Source: Archivesica marissinica
Lineage: Eukaryota; Mollusca; Bivalvia; Venerida; Vesicomyidae
DNA: 64,000 nt
Assembly: GCA_014843695.1 (NCBI GenBank)
Contig: JABXNX010000065.1
Location: forward strand, 62,001-126,000
Reading direction: 5' to 3'
Shown here piece after piece: positions 22,417 through 31,926 of the stretch (the first letter of the stretch is position 1; the number at the start of each line of letters is the position of its first letter). The translations under genes and the position numbers were made by a program. The notes below the pieces were generated by a model. It did no database searches, was not told the DNA's origin, and saw only the letters and a program-made list of their open reading frames with translations.

Positions 22417-23388
22417 TGTCGCAAACTCTCCTTTTTCTTCTCGTAATTATATGTCTCTGTTGCTACGGCTCTTACCAGGGTCTATCCTATGTAGACTCGC
22501 TGGAGTTGTCTAGGGGGTTTCTTCTTCAATATATGTATTAATGATAACTCAACACAGATTTACATTTCTTCTATATAATATCTAGTTTAAATTGGCATCA
22601 GAGATATTCATATATATATAATCAGTGATTTATATATATATACATCGTATCAATAAAAGCTTATTTAACAATCCAATTGTGTGAGCCGACTATGCGCTAC
22701 ACAGTATAATTAACTCCAGTCTCTCTAATCCGTCATTACTCAATATCACTATAATCTAATCAATGTTTCTGATTAGATTAACTTTTAATCACCTTCGATA
22801 TGGTTCGCGGAAACTCTCTGTTTCTTCTATGGCTGAACGATTTAATTATTCGACAAATCTTTATAAGTTATAATTCTTATAATGTCCATAATATCTAAGT
22901 ATCATAAAAACAGTTTATATGTTCCATATAATAGATTGAGATCACGCCACACTCTCTCCTGGAGGTAGGCCTTAGTGTATCTGATTTTAGTTAATAAAAT
23001 CCATTTCTTATATACACGATTGAATCAGTGTCTATATGATATAACAATTCCTAAAACATCTGTTATTCCTAAACATCTGTTATGTTATCTAATATTACAC
23101 CATCAAACCAGTTCGGTGCCTTTATATTACATAACTGGACACCTGTTATCACTGCCTCGATAAACTGAGATTAGGCCTAAAATCTTGAGTCATTTCCCGC
23201 GCGAAGCGAGACTGATAATTTTTAGGCGCGAAAATAATAGCAGACGATTATGCATAAAACAAATATATATATATTACATGGTAAACACTTGGCCATATAT
23301 AGAAACAGTTTAATGTATTTATATAATACATTACCATTTATATATAACAATAATAAACATTTCGTGCAAATAATTGTGGTTTTGCACA
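22417..23388 (-). repeat. 3' LTR
   Basis: Left on the plus strand, 972 bp. Begins tgtcgcaaactctcc and ends ggttttgcaca. Differs from the other LTR by a modest number of substitutions and single-base indels, so insertion is fairly recent. Confidence 0.94.
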
Positions 23389-23389
23389 A

Positions 23390-23401
23390 TCCTCCCTACC
23401 C
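23390..23401 (-). other. polypurine tract
   Basis: Minus-strand gggtagggagga directly before the 3' LTR (one T between). Confidence 0.75.
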
Positions 23402-23612
23402 GGGGAGAAGTTTGACATCGCCCGCTATCGGCCGATTTACAAATCTTCATTCCTTTGAATATACAGTAGAAAACAATCATAATATCAATACATCATATGT
23501 CCTAAAATAGCATTTCTTTCGCTAGGTACCAATATTCTAATCATAGAGGCAATAACTATTTACTGAACAACTGAAATAATACCAAGTACATTTACTAAGT
23601 CAAACATCACAG

Positions 23613-25136
23613 TCATTGAACTCTACTGAGAAAGTCTGCCAGAACATTTTGAGTCCCTTTGATATGTTTAATGGTCAGATTAAATTCTGAGAGACACAGT
23701 GCCCATCTTAAGAGGCGTTGATTGGACGTTTTCGACCTATTTAACCATACAAGGGGATTATGATCTGAATTGATTAGTGTTTTGCTTGTGCTTACATATA
23801 TGCGAACATGTTCGATACCGGCCACTATAGCTAATAATTCCTTCTCTATTGTAGAGTAGTTTTTCTCTCGTGGAATAAGTTTTCGGGAATAAAATGCTAT
23901 TGGGTGTGGTACTTGGTCAACGGTCTGAGTCAGTACAGCCGAAATTCCCAAATCGGAAGCATCAGTATAGAGTTCGAACTCTTGGTTAAAGTCAGGGGCC
24001 TTCAGTATGGGTTTATTGGTTAAAGCTTTCTTTAAGGATTCGAAAGCAAGTTGATGTTTATCGCTCCACTGAGTTATGATGTTCCCTGATCGCTTGCCCT
24101 TTAATAAGTCAGTCAGGGGAGCGGCGATCTCAGCGAACTGGGGAATGAATTTCCTGTAAAATCCTACTGATCCCAGATATCCTCGTAATTGTTTCTTGGT
24201 CTGTGGGGGAGAGATATTACTAATACACTCAACCTTGCTGGACATTGGTTTGATTTTTCCCGACCCTAATTCATGTCCCAAGTACTTGACTGTTCCAGAC
24301 CCAATTTTACACTTCTTCGGATTCAAAGTAACACCACTATCCTCTAGTCTATGAAATGTCCAATCCAAGTGATTTATGTGCTGTGACCATAAATTGGATC
24401 GAACAGCAATATCATCCAGATATGCGTCGGCAAATCTATCGCGGATGGGTTCTGTCGGGGATTGAGCGATTATCTCGTTTATGGCCCTCTGGAAGGTAAC
24501 TCCACCGTTTTTTAAACCAAATGGGAGAGTTAATGGTTCAAACAAGCCCCAGGGGGTTATGAACGCTGCAATTTCACTAGCTCGAGGGGTTAGCGGAATC
24601 TGCCAATATCCTTTATTAAGATCTAAAATTGATATCAGACTCGAACCTGCGACCTGATCAATGAGATCGTCTAATCTCGGGATGGGGAAGGCTTCTCCTC
24701 GAGTCAGGTCATTAATTTTCCGATAATCAATACATGGTCGCCATTCCGAGTCTGATTTGCGTACCAATATTATGGGAGAGGCCCACTGGCTTCTGCTAGG
24801 GCGGATAATTCCTAACTCCAACATTTGATCTAGCTCAGTTTTTAATATTTGTTTCTTTTCTGGAGACATGCGGTAGTAAGGCTGGACTACGGGTGAAGCA
24901 CCTTGTACATCAATATCATGGGTAACACCGTGGAAACGTCCCAGTTGTCCAGAGAATAGACGGGGGTAACGGTCAAATAACTGACTAATATCGTCCCTGT
25001 GGTCTGGGTTTAAATGACTGATATCCGGCCAGGTTTTCTTAGGTACAGATTCAAGAGGACTGCAAGGATCGAATTCTTTCTCAATGTCCGTAGGGGCTTG
25101 GTAATCTAATAGGGTAGGGTCTTGGGACTCATACAC
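23613..25136 (-). CDS. retrotransposon pol, reverse transcriptase and RNase H
   Basis: About 507 codons. Gypsy-type reverse transcriptase: WASPIILVRKSD and WRPCIDYRKIND in the fingers, LDLNKGYWQIPL, LPFGLKNGGVTFQRAI, and the catalytic box YLDD at about residue 239. RNase H follows with YTDASD (about 391), the conserved Glu (STIEKELLAIV) and Asp (INSDHNPL), ending DFLSRVQ. There is no true start at 25136; the frame continues upstream to a TAG that separates it from the integrase C-terminus, so it was made as part of a polyprotein. All catalytic residues seem present. Confidence 0.93.
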   Translation of the reverse strand: MYESQDPTLLDYQAPTDIEKEFDPCSPLESVPKKTWPDISHLNPDHRDDISQLFDRYPRLFSGQLGRFHGVTHDIDVQGASPVVQPYYRMSPEKKQILKTELDQMLELGIIRPSRSQWASPIILVRKSDSEWRPCIDYRKINDLTRGEAFPIPRLDDLIDQVAGSSLISILDLNKGYWQIPLTPRASEIAAFITPWGLFEPLTLPFGLKNGGVTFQRAINEIIAQSPTEPIRDRFADAYLDDIAVRSNLWSQHINHLDWTFHRLEDSGVTLNPKKCKIGSGTVKYLGHELGSGKIKPMSSKVECISNISPPQTKKQLRGYLGSVGFYRKFIPQFAEIAAPLTDLLKGKRSGNIITQWSDKHQLAFESLKKALTNKPILKAPDFNQEFELYTDASDLGISAVLTQTVDQVPHPIAFYSRKLIPREKNYSTIEKELLAIVAGIEHVRIYVSTSKTLINSDHNPLVWLNRSKTSNQRLLRWALCLSEFNLTIKHIKGTQNVLADFLSRVQ

Positions 25137-25139
25137 CGG

Positions 25140-25310
25140 ACTACTATCAGCTAGAGCTGCACCCTCCTACCTACCTGTCCAGGGCTTCAACTGGTTTACA
25201 TGCATAACACGGTATTTTACTCTCTTATCAGGCATGTATATAATATAGGTATGCGACGCTACCTTTTCGTGTACCGGATACGGTCCCTGGAGGGCATTTT
25301 CAGCTTATTA
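25140..25310 (-). pseudogene. integrase C-terminal GPY module in a shifted frame, then an in-frame TAG
   Basis: The Gag-PR-IN frame ends at 25259, but the neighbouring frame reads a typical GPY/F module (GPYPVHEK...YRVMHVNQLKPW). One base therefore shifts the frame just before GPY. The shifted frame then meets a single TAG and afterwards continues in phase with the reverse transcriptase. Either both are inactivating changes, or one is a recoding site; the sequence cannot decide. Confidence 0.75.
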
Positions 25311-28204
25311 CCTTTTAACGGTAATCGTACTAACACTAATTCACCACGCTGGAATACACGCATTTTCGCTTTCTTACTTCTGTCATACTTTGTTTTACGA
25401 CCATCTGCGGCCTGTTGTGCATTCTCGCTGGCGTCACGTAACGCTTCAGCTAATCTATGACATAATTCTTGTACATAGTTATGTATGGGGATCCCTTCAT
25501 CCCGCTCATTTCTAGCCCAGAGATCATAAGTGGAATCTAGATTATCTCTAGGTTCGCGCCCATATAGAAGGTAGAAGGGAGAATATCCTGTGCTAGAGTG
25601 CTCTGCACTTCTATATGCAAATAATAGCCAGGGTAGCATCTCATCCCAAGGTGATAAAGAGTTCTCCCCAAGGATTCTAAGCATGGTTTTCAATGTACCA
25701 TTATATTTCTCTATTGATCCGTTGGTTTGAGGCCTGTAACTCGTGCTAGTTAAGTGACGTATATTGTGCTCGGCTAGGAAGCGTGTGAATGTTTCAGCTA
25801 TGAAAGCGCTTCCTCGGTCAGTCAACAGGGTCTGGGGTTTTCCATGTCGAGATATTATCTCGATCAGGGCTTTTTGTGCATTAACAGCAGTCGCTGCTGC
25901 GCATGGGAAAGATTCCGTATATTTAGTGGCATGATCAATAAAATTCAAGATATACTGGTTCCCATTAATAGTTTTCTTCATGGGTCCAACGAAATCAGCG
26001 GATATAAATTTGAATGGTTGGGATATAATGGGCAGGGGTTTCAATGGGGCTACAGTGGCTTTCTGTCCCTTACCCGCTCTCTGGCACGGCCCACAGCTAT
26101 GGCAGAATCGTTTAACATCTGCGCGGATTCCCGGCCAAAAGAAGCGGCGCTTAATGCGCTTCAGGGTCTTACTAGGTCCCTGGTGTCCCGTATTTAAACT
26201 GTCATGGGCGAGTCCCGTTATATGATCCCGGAATCCCCGTGGAACTACCACCTGATCATATATTTTCCAGGGTCGAACTTTGGACGTGTCTTGAGGTTGT
26301 TCTCTCCTCATAAGTAGTCGGGGTTCGAGCTGGATGTAATATCCTTGCCGAATAGGTGTTCCTTCTTGAGCCATTTCCCAGAGGGGTGCTAAGGTCGGGT
26401 CATTATTCTGTTCTTGCAATAATTTATCAGGACTCAAATCGTCAATAGAGGGAATATTTTGGGGTTTAACTGTACTGGCTTTCTCAGAGGGGGAATTGAT
26501 CTCAATTGTATTCCGAAAAGGTAAGACATTGTGATTTGTATCGGTCGTGTTTTCTGAGTCTGGGTTGGACGTGACAGTTTCATCAAACGGGATAATTTTC
26601 TTATTGGAGCGTGTAACCACGCCACAGGTAATCAAATCAGTGACAGGGGCAGTTTCACCGTCGTTACCTATTATAAGATCCACCCCCGCGGTGCATCTGT
26701 GCTTTAATACAGCCACCTTCAATGTTCCTTGGTAGATTGGACAATCAACGCTAATCTTTGCTATCGGGTAATTACCAGGGATATAATTGACACCGCGGAT
26801 TGTTACCCGTTCACCTGTGTATTCTAAATGATCAGCGGTTTGATCAGTAGCCGACAATAAACTGATTGTCGCACCTGTATCTCGCAAATACGTCACTTGT
26901 GCGGTGTTAGTATTTATGCGTGCTTGACCTGTATATTTGGCAAGTAATGGATTTACCATCTCGGTATTTTCACATGAGTTCACTGGCTCATTGGTTATAA
27001 AGGCTGAACTATGAGTAGTGTTTGACACGTGGTGTCCGTTTGCTAGGTTTCTAGTACCCCTGTACCTAGGTGAATTGGGATCTGCCCAACACTCTATTCG
27101 TCCGTGGCCATTACGCCTACAATAACTACAATATTTTTCTATCCGGGGAGTTCTATGGGTAGCTTGGGAATTATCTATCCTAATACTGGGTCGATACATG
27201 GGTGATGGGATATATGGCCTTGGGGCTGGAGGTCGGTGTTCTGTATCTCTGGGTTTCACATTCGGATTTGAATTAATCCGTGTCCTGGGCGCTAATCTGC
27301 GATGGAGGTTATATTCATCAGCCAGGGAAATACATTCCTGGAGAGTAGATGCTTTCTTATCCAGAATGAACAAATTAAGCTCATCACTTAGCTGGGAATC
27401 GAACCTATATCTCAAGAGCAGCTCGATCCAGTTGACCTCGCTCGGATCATTGTTCTCCGTCCATAGAGTCATTTGCTCCCTTAATTCCTTAATGAATTCG
27501 GAATATGTCTGCTGAGGTTTCTTTACCCAAGAGAAGAAATTCTTTCTATATCCAGTGGGTGAGAGTCTATATTCATCCAAGATGGCGGCCTTGAGGGTAT
27601 CGTAATTATTAGCGTCTTGGACAGGAAGAGTGGCATATATATTTCTGGCCTTGTCGGACAACTTGTCTATAATATGGCCCACCCATGTTTGTGTGGCGAC
27701 CTGGCTAGCTTCGAACAGTCTCTCACATGTTGCGAAGAATTTATCTGGCCTCATAGTCTGGGTCCAAATAGGAACAGAAATGTTTGTCTTAGAGGGCCTA
27801 TTATCTGTATGGAGGGGGTTATTTTGCTGAGATTCCTGATCTCTCTGGATTTCTCTCAGGCGAATCTCCATCTGCATTTTCTCCCTTTGCATTCTTTCCT
27901 CCCTGTCCCTTTCTTTCTCTTCTCTTTCCCTCTCTCTTTCTTCTCTTTGTTTTACTTCTTCCCTCTCTCTTTCTCTCTCTCTTTCTCTCTCTCTTTCCCT
28001 CTCTCTTTCTTCTCTTTGTTTTACTTCTTCCCTCTCTCTTTCCCTCTCTCTTTCTTTCTCATAAATCTCACCCTGACGTTCCAGATTTGCCTGATTAAAG
28101 AAAGGAAGTCTCATTAATTTGTCCCATATCTCATCACCTGTTGTCTGCAAGTCGGGGTGAACCGGCCCCTCAGTTTCCTTATTAGCACTCCTAGTTGTAG
28201 CCAT
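25259..28204 (-). CDS. retrotransposon Gag, protease and integrase in one frame
   Basis: 981 codons. N-terminal third: an extremely Glu/Arg-rich coiled coil (about residues 50-115) coded by a purine-rich microsatellite, then a capsid-like domain (KFFATCERLFEASQVA to LADEYNLHRR), and a CCHC zinc knuckle CSYCRRNGHGRIEC at about 358-371. Protease with the active-site DTGA at about 441. Integrase with the HHCC zinc-binding domain (HDSLNTGH ... CHSCGPC, about 665-705), and the catalytic triad in SADFVGP (about 735), LTDRGSAF (about 796) and GSIEKYNGT (about 832). Gag and pol are fused with no frameshift between them. Start is the only Met preceding the Gag region; the leader upstream has no competing frame. 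Confidence 0.94.
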   Translation of the reverse strand: MATTRSANKETEGPVHPDLQTTGDEIWDKLMRLPFFNQANLERQGEIYEKEREREREREEVKQREEREREREREREREREREEVKQREEREREREEKERDREERMQREKMQMEIRLREIQRDQESQQNNPLHTDNRPSKTNISVPIWTQTMRPDKFFATCERLFEASQVATQTWVGHIIDKLSDKARNIYATLPVQDANNYDTLKAAILDEYRLSPTGYRKNFFSWVKKPQQTYSEFIKELREQMTLWTENNDPSEVNWIELLLRYRFDSQLSDELNLFILDKKASTLQECISLADEYNLHRRLAPRTRINSNPNVKPRDTEHRPPAPRPYIPSPMYRPSIRIDNSQATHRTPRIEKYCSYCRRNGHGRIECWADPNSPRYRGTRNLANGHHVSNTTHSSAFITNEPVNSCENTEMVNPLLAKYTGQARINTNTAQVTYLRDTGATISLLSATDQTADHLEYTGERVTIRGVNYIPGNYPIAKISVDCPIYQGTLKVAVLKHRCTAGVDLIIGNDGETAPVTDLITCGVVTRSNKKIIPFDETVTSNPDSENTTDTNHNVLPFRNTIEINSPSEKASTVKPQNIPSIDDLSPDKLLQEQNNDPTLAPLWEMAQEGTPIRQGYYIQLEPRLLMRREQPQDTSKVRPWKIYDQVVVPRGFRDHITGLAHDSLNTGHQGPSKTLKRIKRRFFWPGIRADVKRFCHSCGPCQRAGKGQKATVAPLKPLPIISQPFKFISADFVGPMKKTINGNQYILNFIDHATKYTESFPCAAATAVNAQKALIEIISRHGKPQTLLTDRGSAFIAETFTRFLAEHNIRHLTSTSYRPQTNGSIEKYNGTLKTMLRILGENSLSPWDEMLPWLLFAYRSAEHSSTGYSPFYLLYGREPRDNLDSTYDLWARNERDEGIPIHNYVQELCHRLAEALRDASENAQQAADGRKTKYDRSKKAKMRVFQRGELVLVRLPLKGNKLKMPSRDRIRYTKR

Positions 28205-28679
28205 TTTATTTTTTTATTTCCCAAAATTTTTAATCCCCAGAATGTATCTCCAAATGTATTATAGAATTGAGTTCAATAAAAGGAAGTAAATCACTAATAT
28301 AATTTTTAATGATAATATTAAGCCTCTATGAAAAGAAAACTGGTACTTACCGAAGTCTGTCTCGTCCGTTAATCCAATATATAATTTATCACATATTCAA
28401 AGTTTGCACATTTCCAATAATTTAATCCATTTCACTAATTTAATAATTCGTTGACGTCTTTCACTTATTTACAAATTCTAACACTGTTTCGCATGCACTT
28501 CTATTTTCACACGTTAATTAATAGTCCCTTGTATTCTTCATGTATAAATCCTAGTGTCCTTCACAATATTCCATATATAAATTCTAGTGTCCTTCACAAT
28601 ATGTCACGATATGTCACTTCTTCTTTATTGTATTTTATTATCTCATGCAATAAAATGTTTTGTATTGTATTGTATGTCC
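28205..28679 (-). other. retrotransposon 5' untranslated leader
   Basis: Between primer-binding site and Gag start; contains repeated cctagtgtccttcacaatat motifs (plus strand 28550-28610). No coding frame. Confidence 0.7.
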
Positions 28680-28699
28680 AATCCCGGACGAGCGTCCCA
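28680..28699 (-). other. primer-binding site, complementary to tRNA-Pro
   Basis: Plus strand AATCCCGGACGAGCGTCCCA reproduces the 3' end of animal tRNA-Pro (AATCCCGGACGAGCCC plus CCA) apart from a local mismatch/insertion near GCGT. It lies two bases inside the 5' LTR, the expected place. Confidence 0.8.
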
Positions 28700-28701
28700 A
28701 T

Positions 28702-29668
28702 TGTCGCAAACTCTCCGTTTTCTTCTCGTAATTATATGTCTCTGTTGCTACGGCTCTTACCAGGGTCTATCCTATGTAGACTCGCTGGAGTTGTCTAGGG
28801 GGTTTCTTCTTCAATATATGTATTAATGATAACTCAACACAGATTTACATTTCTTCTATATAATATCTAGTTTAAATTGGCATCAGAGATATTCATATAT
28901 ATATAATCAGTGATTTATATATATATATACATCGTATCAATAAAAGCTTATTTAACAATCCAATTGTGTGAGCCGACTATGCGCTACACAGTATAATTAA
29001 CTCCAGTCTCTCTAATCCGTCATTACTCAATATCACTATAATCTAATCAATGTTTCTGATTAGATTAACTTTTAATCACCTTCGATAGGGTTCGCCGAAA
29101 ATTCTGTTTCTTCTATGGCCTGAACGATTTAATTATTCGACAAATCTTTATAAGTTATAATTCTTATATGTCCATAGTATCTAAGTATCATAAAAACAGT
29201 TTAATGTTCCATATAATAGATTGGAGATCACGCCACACTCTCTCCTGGAGTTAGGCCTAGTGTACTGATTTTAGTAATAAAATCCATTCTTATATACACG
29301 ATTGAATCAGTGTTATATGATAGAACAATTCCTAAAAAATCTGTTATTCCTAAACATCTGTTATGTTATCTAATACTACACCATCAACCAGTTCGGGCCT
29401 TTATATTACATAACTGGACACCTGTTATCACTGCCTCGATAAACTGAGATTTAGGCCTAAAATCTTAAGTCATTTCCCGCGCGAAGCGAGACTGATAATT
29501 TTTAGGCGCGAAAATAATAGCAGACGATTATGCATAAAACAAATATATATATATTACATGGTAAACACTTGGCCATATATAGAAACAGTTTAATGTATTT
29601 ATATAATACATTACCATTTATATATAACAATAATAAACATTTCGTGCAAATAATTGTGGTTTTGCACA
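28702..29668 (-). repeat. 5' LTR
   Basis: Right on the plus strand, 967 bp, same ends as the 3' LTR; the right flank begins with the CCAT target duplication. Confidence 0.94.
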
Positions 29669-30576
29669 CCATTTGCTTTACGAATAATATCTACATAGCG
29701 GAACTAATCCTCCAATGTGCCAGTTTGTAATGTTTAACGTTTTCTTATTTTAATTTATGTGTGATTTTAATTAGTATTTTTGTGTACATTTGATAGTTCT
29801 CTACATTGCTTGCATTTCGTCTTATTGATATTTATGCATTCATTTAAAGCGACACTACATCGGTGAAAACGCAAATGTCTGCAGAATGTAATTTGCTAGT
29901 ATATGGTAATATGTTTTCCAAATATTTGCCTTAAAAACTGAATATTTCTGCAAATTAATAAACGTCGTATACGCGGTTGTTGACATAATAAAATAATGTA
30001 AATAGTGTCGACAGACATACATAATACAACGCGTTTATCCTGAATAACACGAGATATGGTACATATTTACCGTGACATCCCACATGTGTGCCTAATTTTA
30101 GTTAAATTATCTCTATACGAAAGTATCGCGTGTATTGACTCCAATGACAGGCAAACGTCAATTCAGGAGCGTGGATGTCCGTTATATGAAATCCTACTTT
30201 CACTTTTAAAATTTATTCAGAAGAATTCATGGTAGCAATACATTTATACGTGAAAAAAAGCATTTTATTTCCTTTTTGCGATGTAATGTCGTTTTGACGA
30301 GTAAAACTATTAAAACATCAGGACAGTACACACACATCATACACTGGTAACGGTCAACATAACATCTTGAATATTCAGCAATTTGAATCTTACTGTATAT
30401 CAGCGGCCGTCTTGAACGCCATCTTGGAGTCCGAATTCTTGCGTCGCTTTCAATGTGTTTGGGAGTTAGAATCTGTTGTGAAAATGAGAGAAACTAAGAA
30501 TTCCCACACAAGCTATCGCTTGTAATGTATTAGATAAAATGGTGGACGTTGCAAAATAAGTGATTACGGTCAAGAT
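29669..30576. other. intron of GT32-2, block shared with 40980-41680 and 53383-60089
   Basis: Non-coding. The pieces tttacgaataatatctacat, gataataaaataatgtaaat-like and attcaggagcgtggatgtcc recur in the same order in the other two units, giving the uninterrupted reference for insertions at 53466, 53858 and 60090. Confidence 0.75.
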
Positions 30577-30975
30577 CATAGGTAGTGTCAGATACCGGAA
30601 ACACACGATTATAGGTAGTGTCAGATACCGGAAACACCCGATTATAGGTAGTGTCAGATACCGGAAACACACGATTATAGGTAGTGTCAGATACCGGAAA
30701 CACACGATTATAGGTAGTGTCAGATACCGGAAACACACGATTATAGGTAGTGTCAGATACCGGAAACACCCGATTATAGGTAGTGTCAGATACCGGAAAC
30801 ACACGATTATAGGTAGTGTCAGATACCGGAAACACACGATTATAGGTAGTGTCAGATACCGGAAACACACGATTATAGGTAGTGTCAGATACCGGAAACA
30901 CACGATTATAGGTAGTGTCAGATACCGGAAACACACGATTATAGGTAGTGTCAGATACCGGAAACACACGATTAA
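30577..30975. repeat. 33-bp minisatellite array (array G)
   Basis: Twelve nearly perfect copies of acgattataggtagtgtcag+ataccggaaacac. It starts about 30 bp inside the intron from the GT32-2 exon-1 donor. The paralogous site at 41670-41685 has no array. On the minus strand each unit contains CCGGTATCTG, similar to the donor region CCGGTAAGTATCTG with four bases removed. Frames on both strands are open artefacts. Confidence 0.95.
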
Positions 30976-31003
30976 GCAAAATAAAACATACGCAGATACT
31001 TAC

Positions 31004-31124
31004 CGGTGTCAATGTGGCTTCCCATCTCGTGTATTTTGACCTGCTGATATCCACAATATAAAGTCATTATAACTATTACCCAGCACAACACTCTCCTTAC
31101 GCTTAAATTGTGTCTTGAGTGCAT
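31004..31124 (-). CDS. GT32-2 exon 1: start codon and signal anchor
   Basis: 121 bases from ATG (31122-31124) to the donor CCG|GTAAGT. Encodes 40 residues: a short basic N-terminus (MHSRHNLSVRR), a hydrophobic span (VLCWVIVIMTLYCGY) and the beginning of the stem. This is type II signal-anchor topology, as expected for a Golgi glycosyltransferase. It ends in phase 1 with G, which joins the AA at the exon-2 acceptor to give a Glu codon. The same exon is at 41702-41822. Exon 2 of this copy is broken, so the exon is probably a relic. Confidence 0.72.
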
Positions 31125-31177
31125 TGTCTTAAGTGTTTATATTTAATTTGCAAGTATCAAATACAATTAATCGTATT

Positions 31178-31191
31178 CATATATATAAATG
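31178..31191 (-). promoter_or_regulatory. TATA-like element upstream of GT32-2 exon 1
   Basis: Minus strand ATTTATATATATGA about 55-65 bp upstream of the ATG; conserved in sequence and spacing at 41876-41889. Promoter role is inferred. Confidence 0.5.
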
Positions 31192-31534
31192 GTTTTTTCA
31201 CATGTTTATTTCTATTCATCAGTATATTCTGCATTGCCCTCTCGCGCGTATTATGTACAGTTAAACGTCTATGCGTACACTACCTTTATAAACATTTAAA
31301 TTCATGTTAAATATATAACTTTTGCCAGGACAGAAATTATAACTAAATAAATAACACGGACATTCTCACATTAATATACTATACCTGTCAATAAGTGGTT
31401 TCATCATAGCATGTGATTGATCATGCACTCTTACTACCACCGTAAATAATAAGTGGGTTTGAAAGCTGATTCCCGCAATTGAATACTTACATGGCTATAT
31501 ATTGCAGTTCGTATGTGCCATGTTTTCTTTGTGT
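31192..31534. other. upstream region of GT32-2, duplicated at 41890-42215
   Basis: Non-coding block nearly identical to the region upstream of GT32-3 (shared: cattgccctctcgcgcgtat, gtggtttcatcatagcatgt-like, gaaagctgattcccgcaatt). Presumed promoter-proximal sequence. Confidence 0.65.
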
Positions 31535-31812
31535 ATACGTTTATTTATCGTCGCTACCTGTTATCCATATGAGCGACGCCTCCTGAAGAGATTAGTCATT
31601 TTAGATTGTTGGCGGAGAGTGCAATGATACAGACAGAGACCCATTCCAGAGTCTCCTCTGGTTCTTTTACGTGTACGATGTAAAGCACGTGACCTCGGTT
31701 TAACATCCCGACTGAAAGACTGTTAATTTTAATTAGGGTCAGACGGGGGATCGAACCTGCGATTCCTTGATTCCCAGTCGATCGTGTTACCACTGGACTA
31801 CGTATCTCTCTG
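31535..31812 (-). mobile_element. SINE family A
   Basis: Minus orientation, complete from gtttatttatcgtcgctacc to the tRNA-like head (gaacctgcgattccttg, cactggactacgtatc). Carries the diagnostic tagattgttggcggagag, shared only with the chimera at 49025. Confidence 0.85.
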
Positions 31813-31847
31813 TGTATGTGCCATGACTGTATACATGTTCGTACGAG

Positions 31848-31921
31848 GGAGTCCATCGCCACGAGGGAGAGAGAAGATAATGTGGAATTTAAATGCCATT
31901 CCTAAAGGCACAATCGTAACG
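31848..31921 (-). mobile_element. SINE family C fragment
   Basis: Only the central block (catcgccacgagggagagag, tggaatttaaatgcc, ggcacaatcgtaacg) remains, directly abutting the LINE fragment. Confidence 0.75.
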
Positions 31922-31926
31922 TGTGT

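Larger units (their letters stand above)
22417..29668 (-). mobile_element. complete Ty3/gypsy-like LTR retrotransposon with integrase before reverse transcriptase
   Basis: 7.25 kb, minus orientation, flanked by the 4-bp target duplication CCAT (22413-22416, 29669-29672). LTRs of 972 and 967 bp begin TG and end CA. The order on the coding strand is LTR, primer-binding site, Gag with zinc knuckle, protease, integrase, reverse transcriptase, RNase H, polypurine tract, LTR. The reverse transcriptase is of gypsy type, yet integrase comes first, as in the GMR1-like group of gypsy elements. One frameshift and one stop interrupt pol. By comparison with copy 3 the element sits in the intron of GT32-2, same orientation as the gene. 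Confidence 0.95.
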
